In this document: piece after piece, positions 63,574 to 64,000 of the stretch
How positions within the stretch are numbered: the stretch's first letter is position 1
Layout: every line of letters starts with the position of its first letter
NCBI RefSeq assembly: GCF_014083865.1
Contig: NZ_JACEFA010000006.1
Coordinates: forward strand, 96,969 to 160,968
Direction: 5' to 3'
DNA from: Paraliobacillus salinarum
GTDB lineage: Bacteria > Bacillota > Bacilli > Bacillales > Amphibacillaceae
Length of the DNA stretch: 64,000 nt
Notes under the pieces: generated by a model
Database searches by the model: none
What the model saw: the letters and a program-made list of their open reading frames with translations, nothing else
What the model was told of the DNA's origin: nothing
Made by a program: the position numbers and the translations under genes

Positions 63574-63756
63574 GTAATCCGTAGATACTTCGCTTTCCGC
63601 AGGCACGGCTTCAGCTAACTCTTAAAGCAAACAAAGCTTTAAGAGTGGATCTTCAGCTCGTGCTGTTCCTGCAGGACAAGGAATGCTGCGGCAGCGGTAC
63701 CTCGCACGAAGAAAATTGCACTTTATTTTCGAGGAGTCTGCGTATCTACGGATTAC
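63574..63756. mobile_element. 183-bp MITE-like element with perfect 15-bp inverted ends
   Basis: GTAATCCGTAGATAC (63574-63588) is the exact reverse complement of 63742-63756. Inside is a perfect 11-bp hairpin ACTCTTAAAGC/GCTTTAAGAGT (63618-63646) flanked by CTTCAGCT motifs. The sequence TTCGCTTTCCGCAGGCACGG and CTTCAGCTCGTGCTGTTCC resembles a dispersed repeat seen in many Bacillaceae genomes. No coding capacity. Confidence 0.75.
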
Positions 63757-63873
63757 TGTTATTGTGTTAGCTCATATTTTGATTGAATGTAATATTACTC
63801 ACTGAAAAATAGTTTTAATAATAACTTATTTGTCTGCAATTAGTTAATCTTGAAAAAAGCCAATGCATTTATG

Positions 63874-64000
63874 TGAAGTGACCCCTTAAAGTTAGACACG
63901 GTTATTTCATTAGGCAGCTTGTTCAAAATGAGTTCGGTATTGTACCGGACTCATTTTAAATTTCGCCTTTATCCGTTTCATATTATAGTATTCTATATAT
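63874..64000 (-). mobile_element. IS3-family (IS150 group) insertion sequence, one end
   Basis: The end repeat TGAAGTGACCCCTTAAAGTT (63874-63893) continues as AGACACGG and is followed by the 3' end of a transposase gene. The element continues beyond the window. Its terminal repeat is similar to that of the fused ends at 45711-45749, though with CTT where those have AAA. Confidence 0.82.
63910..64000 (-). CDS. IS3-family transposase OrfB, C-terminal part
   Basis: Partial: the last 29 codons plus stop. The protein reads YIEYYNMKRIKAKFKMSPVQ then YRTHFEQAA, the standard end of the rve-type integrase domain of IS150-group OrfB transposases. The catalytic DDE residues would lie outside the window, so whether the element is whole cannot be judged. 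Confidence 0.85.
   Translation of the reverse strand, partial: YIEYYNMKRIKAKFKMSPVQYRTHFEQAA

Noticed and set aside
1..64000. tRNA, rRNA, prophage, toxin-antitoxin or anti-phage defence genes
   Set aside because: None found by eye. Small RNA genes without terminators could be missed.

Overview
The window reads as an ordinary, gene-dense chromosomal segment of a low-GC, endospore-forming member of the Bacillaceae. The evidence is the GerKA/GerKB/GerKC germinant-receptor operon, YteA-, YppG- and YfhE-type proteins, Bacillus-style FMN and T-box riboswitches, strong AGGAGG ribosome sites and frequent TTG/GTG starts. An Oceanobacillus/Virgibacillus/Gracilibacillus-like origin is a guess from general look, not proven. 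I see no rRNA, tRNA, prophage, CRISPR or classical defence locus.

Layout. 1-9.5 kb: pyridoxal kinase, a DUF4064 membrane protein, MtnU-type amidase, CueP-like copper protein, a GntR-controlled ABC exporter set, D-Ala-D-Ala ligase, a 20-bp tandem repeat, a GNAT and a Nudix protein, and a DUF4349 lipoprotein. 9.7-17.8 kb: the end of arginine synthesis (argG-argH, then carA-carB-argF), each block preceded by a likely ARG box. 17.8-20.9 kb: a TetR-type drug-exporter operon that also carries nicotinamidase, controlled from a 50-bp perfect palindrome. 21-26.5 kb: murB, a VanZ-family protein, and the riboflavin operon ribD-ribE-ribBA-ribH behind an FMN riboswitch. 26.5-30.7 kb: the gerK operon on the minus strand. 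30.9-40.4 kb: a GNAT, an MBL-fold gene broken by an in-frame amber codon, T-box-controlled proS, glutathione peroxidase, a 52-bp periodic hairpin array, trhO, a cold-shock gene, small housekeeping genes, and an HtrA protease divergent from a CssRS-like two-component system.

42.6-50.4 kb: typA, a ZIP metal transporter, a MacB-type ABC pair, yfhE, fabI with an HD hydrolase, and cutC. 50.4-56.3 kb: a CapA-like lipoprotein and a complete PTS-dependent dihydroxyacetone kinase system: dhaK-dhaL-dhaM on the minus strand, and divergent dhaS-dhaQ regulators with a 22-bp operator between them that fits the Lactococcus DhaS site. An alpha/beta hydrolase of monoacylglycerol-lipase type follows, which would make sense as a source of glycerol or dihydroxyacetone. 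56.4-63.5 kb: a DUF368 polyprenyl-phosphate transporter, thioredoxin-like, GNAT, MarR, glutaredoxin-like and YppG proteins, a carboxylesterase, a DegV protein and the DEAD-box helicase cshA. The last 450 bases hold a 183-bp MITE-like element with 15-bp perfect inverted ends and the 3' end of an IS3-family insertion sequence that runs off the window.

The most unusual material is non-coding: the 50-bp palindrome that contains both a -10 box and a Shine-Dalgarno site, the five-step 52-bp hairpin array, the seven-copy 20-bp repeat, a palindrome family placed just after stop codons, and a fused pair of IS3-type ends inside a terminator. I found no clearly new multi-gene system.
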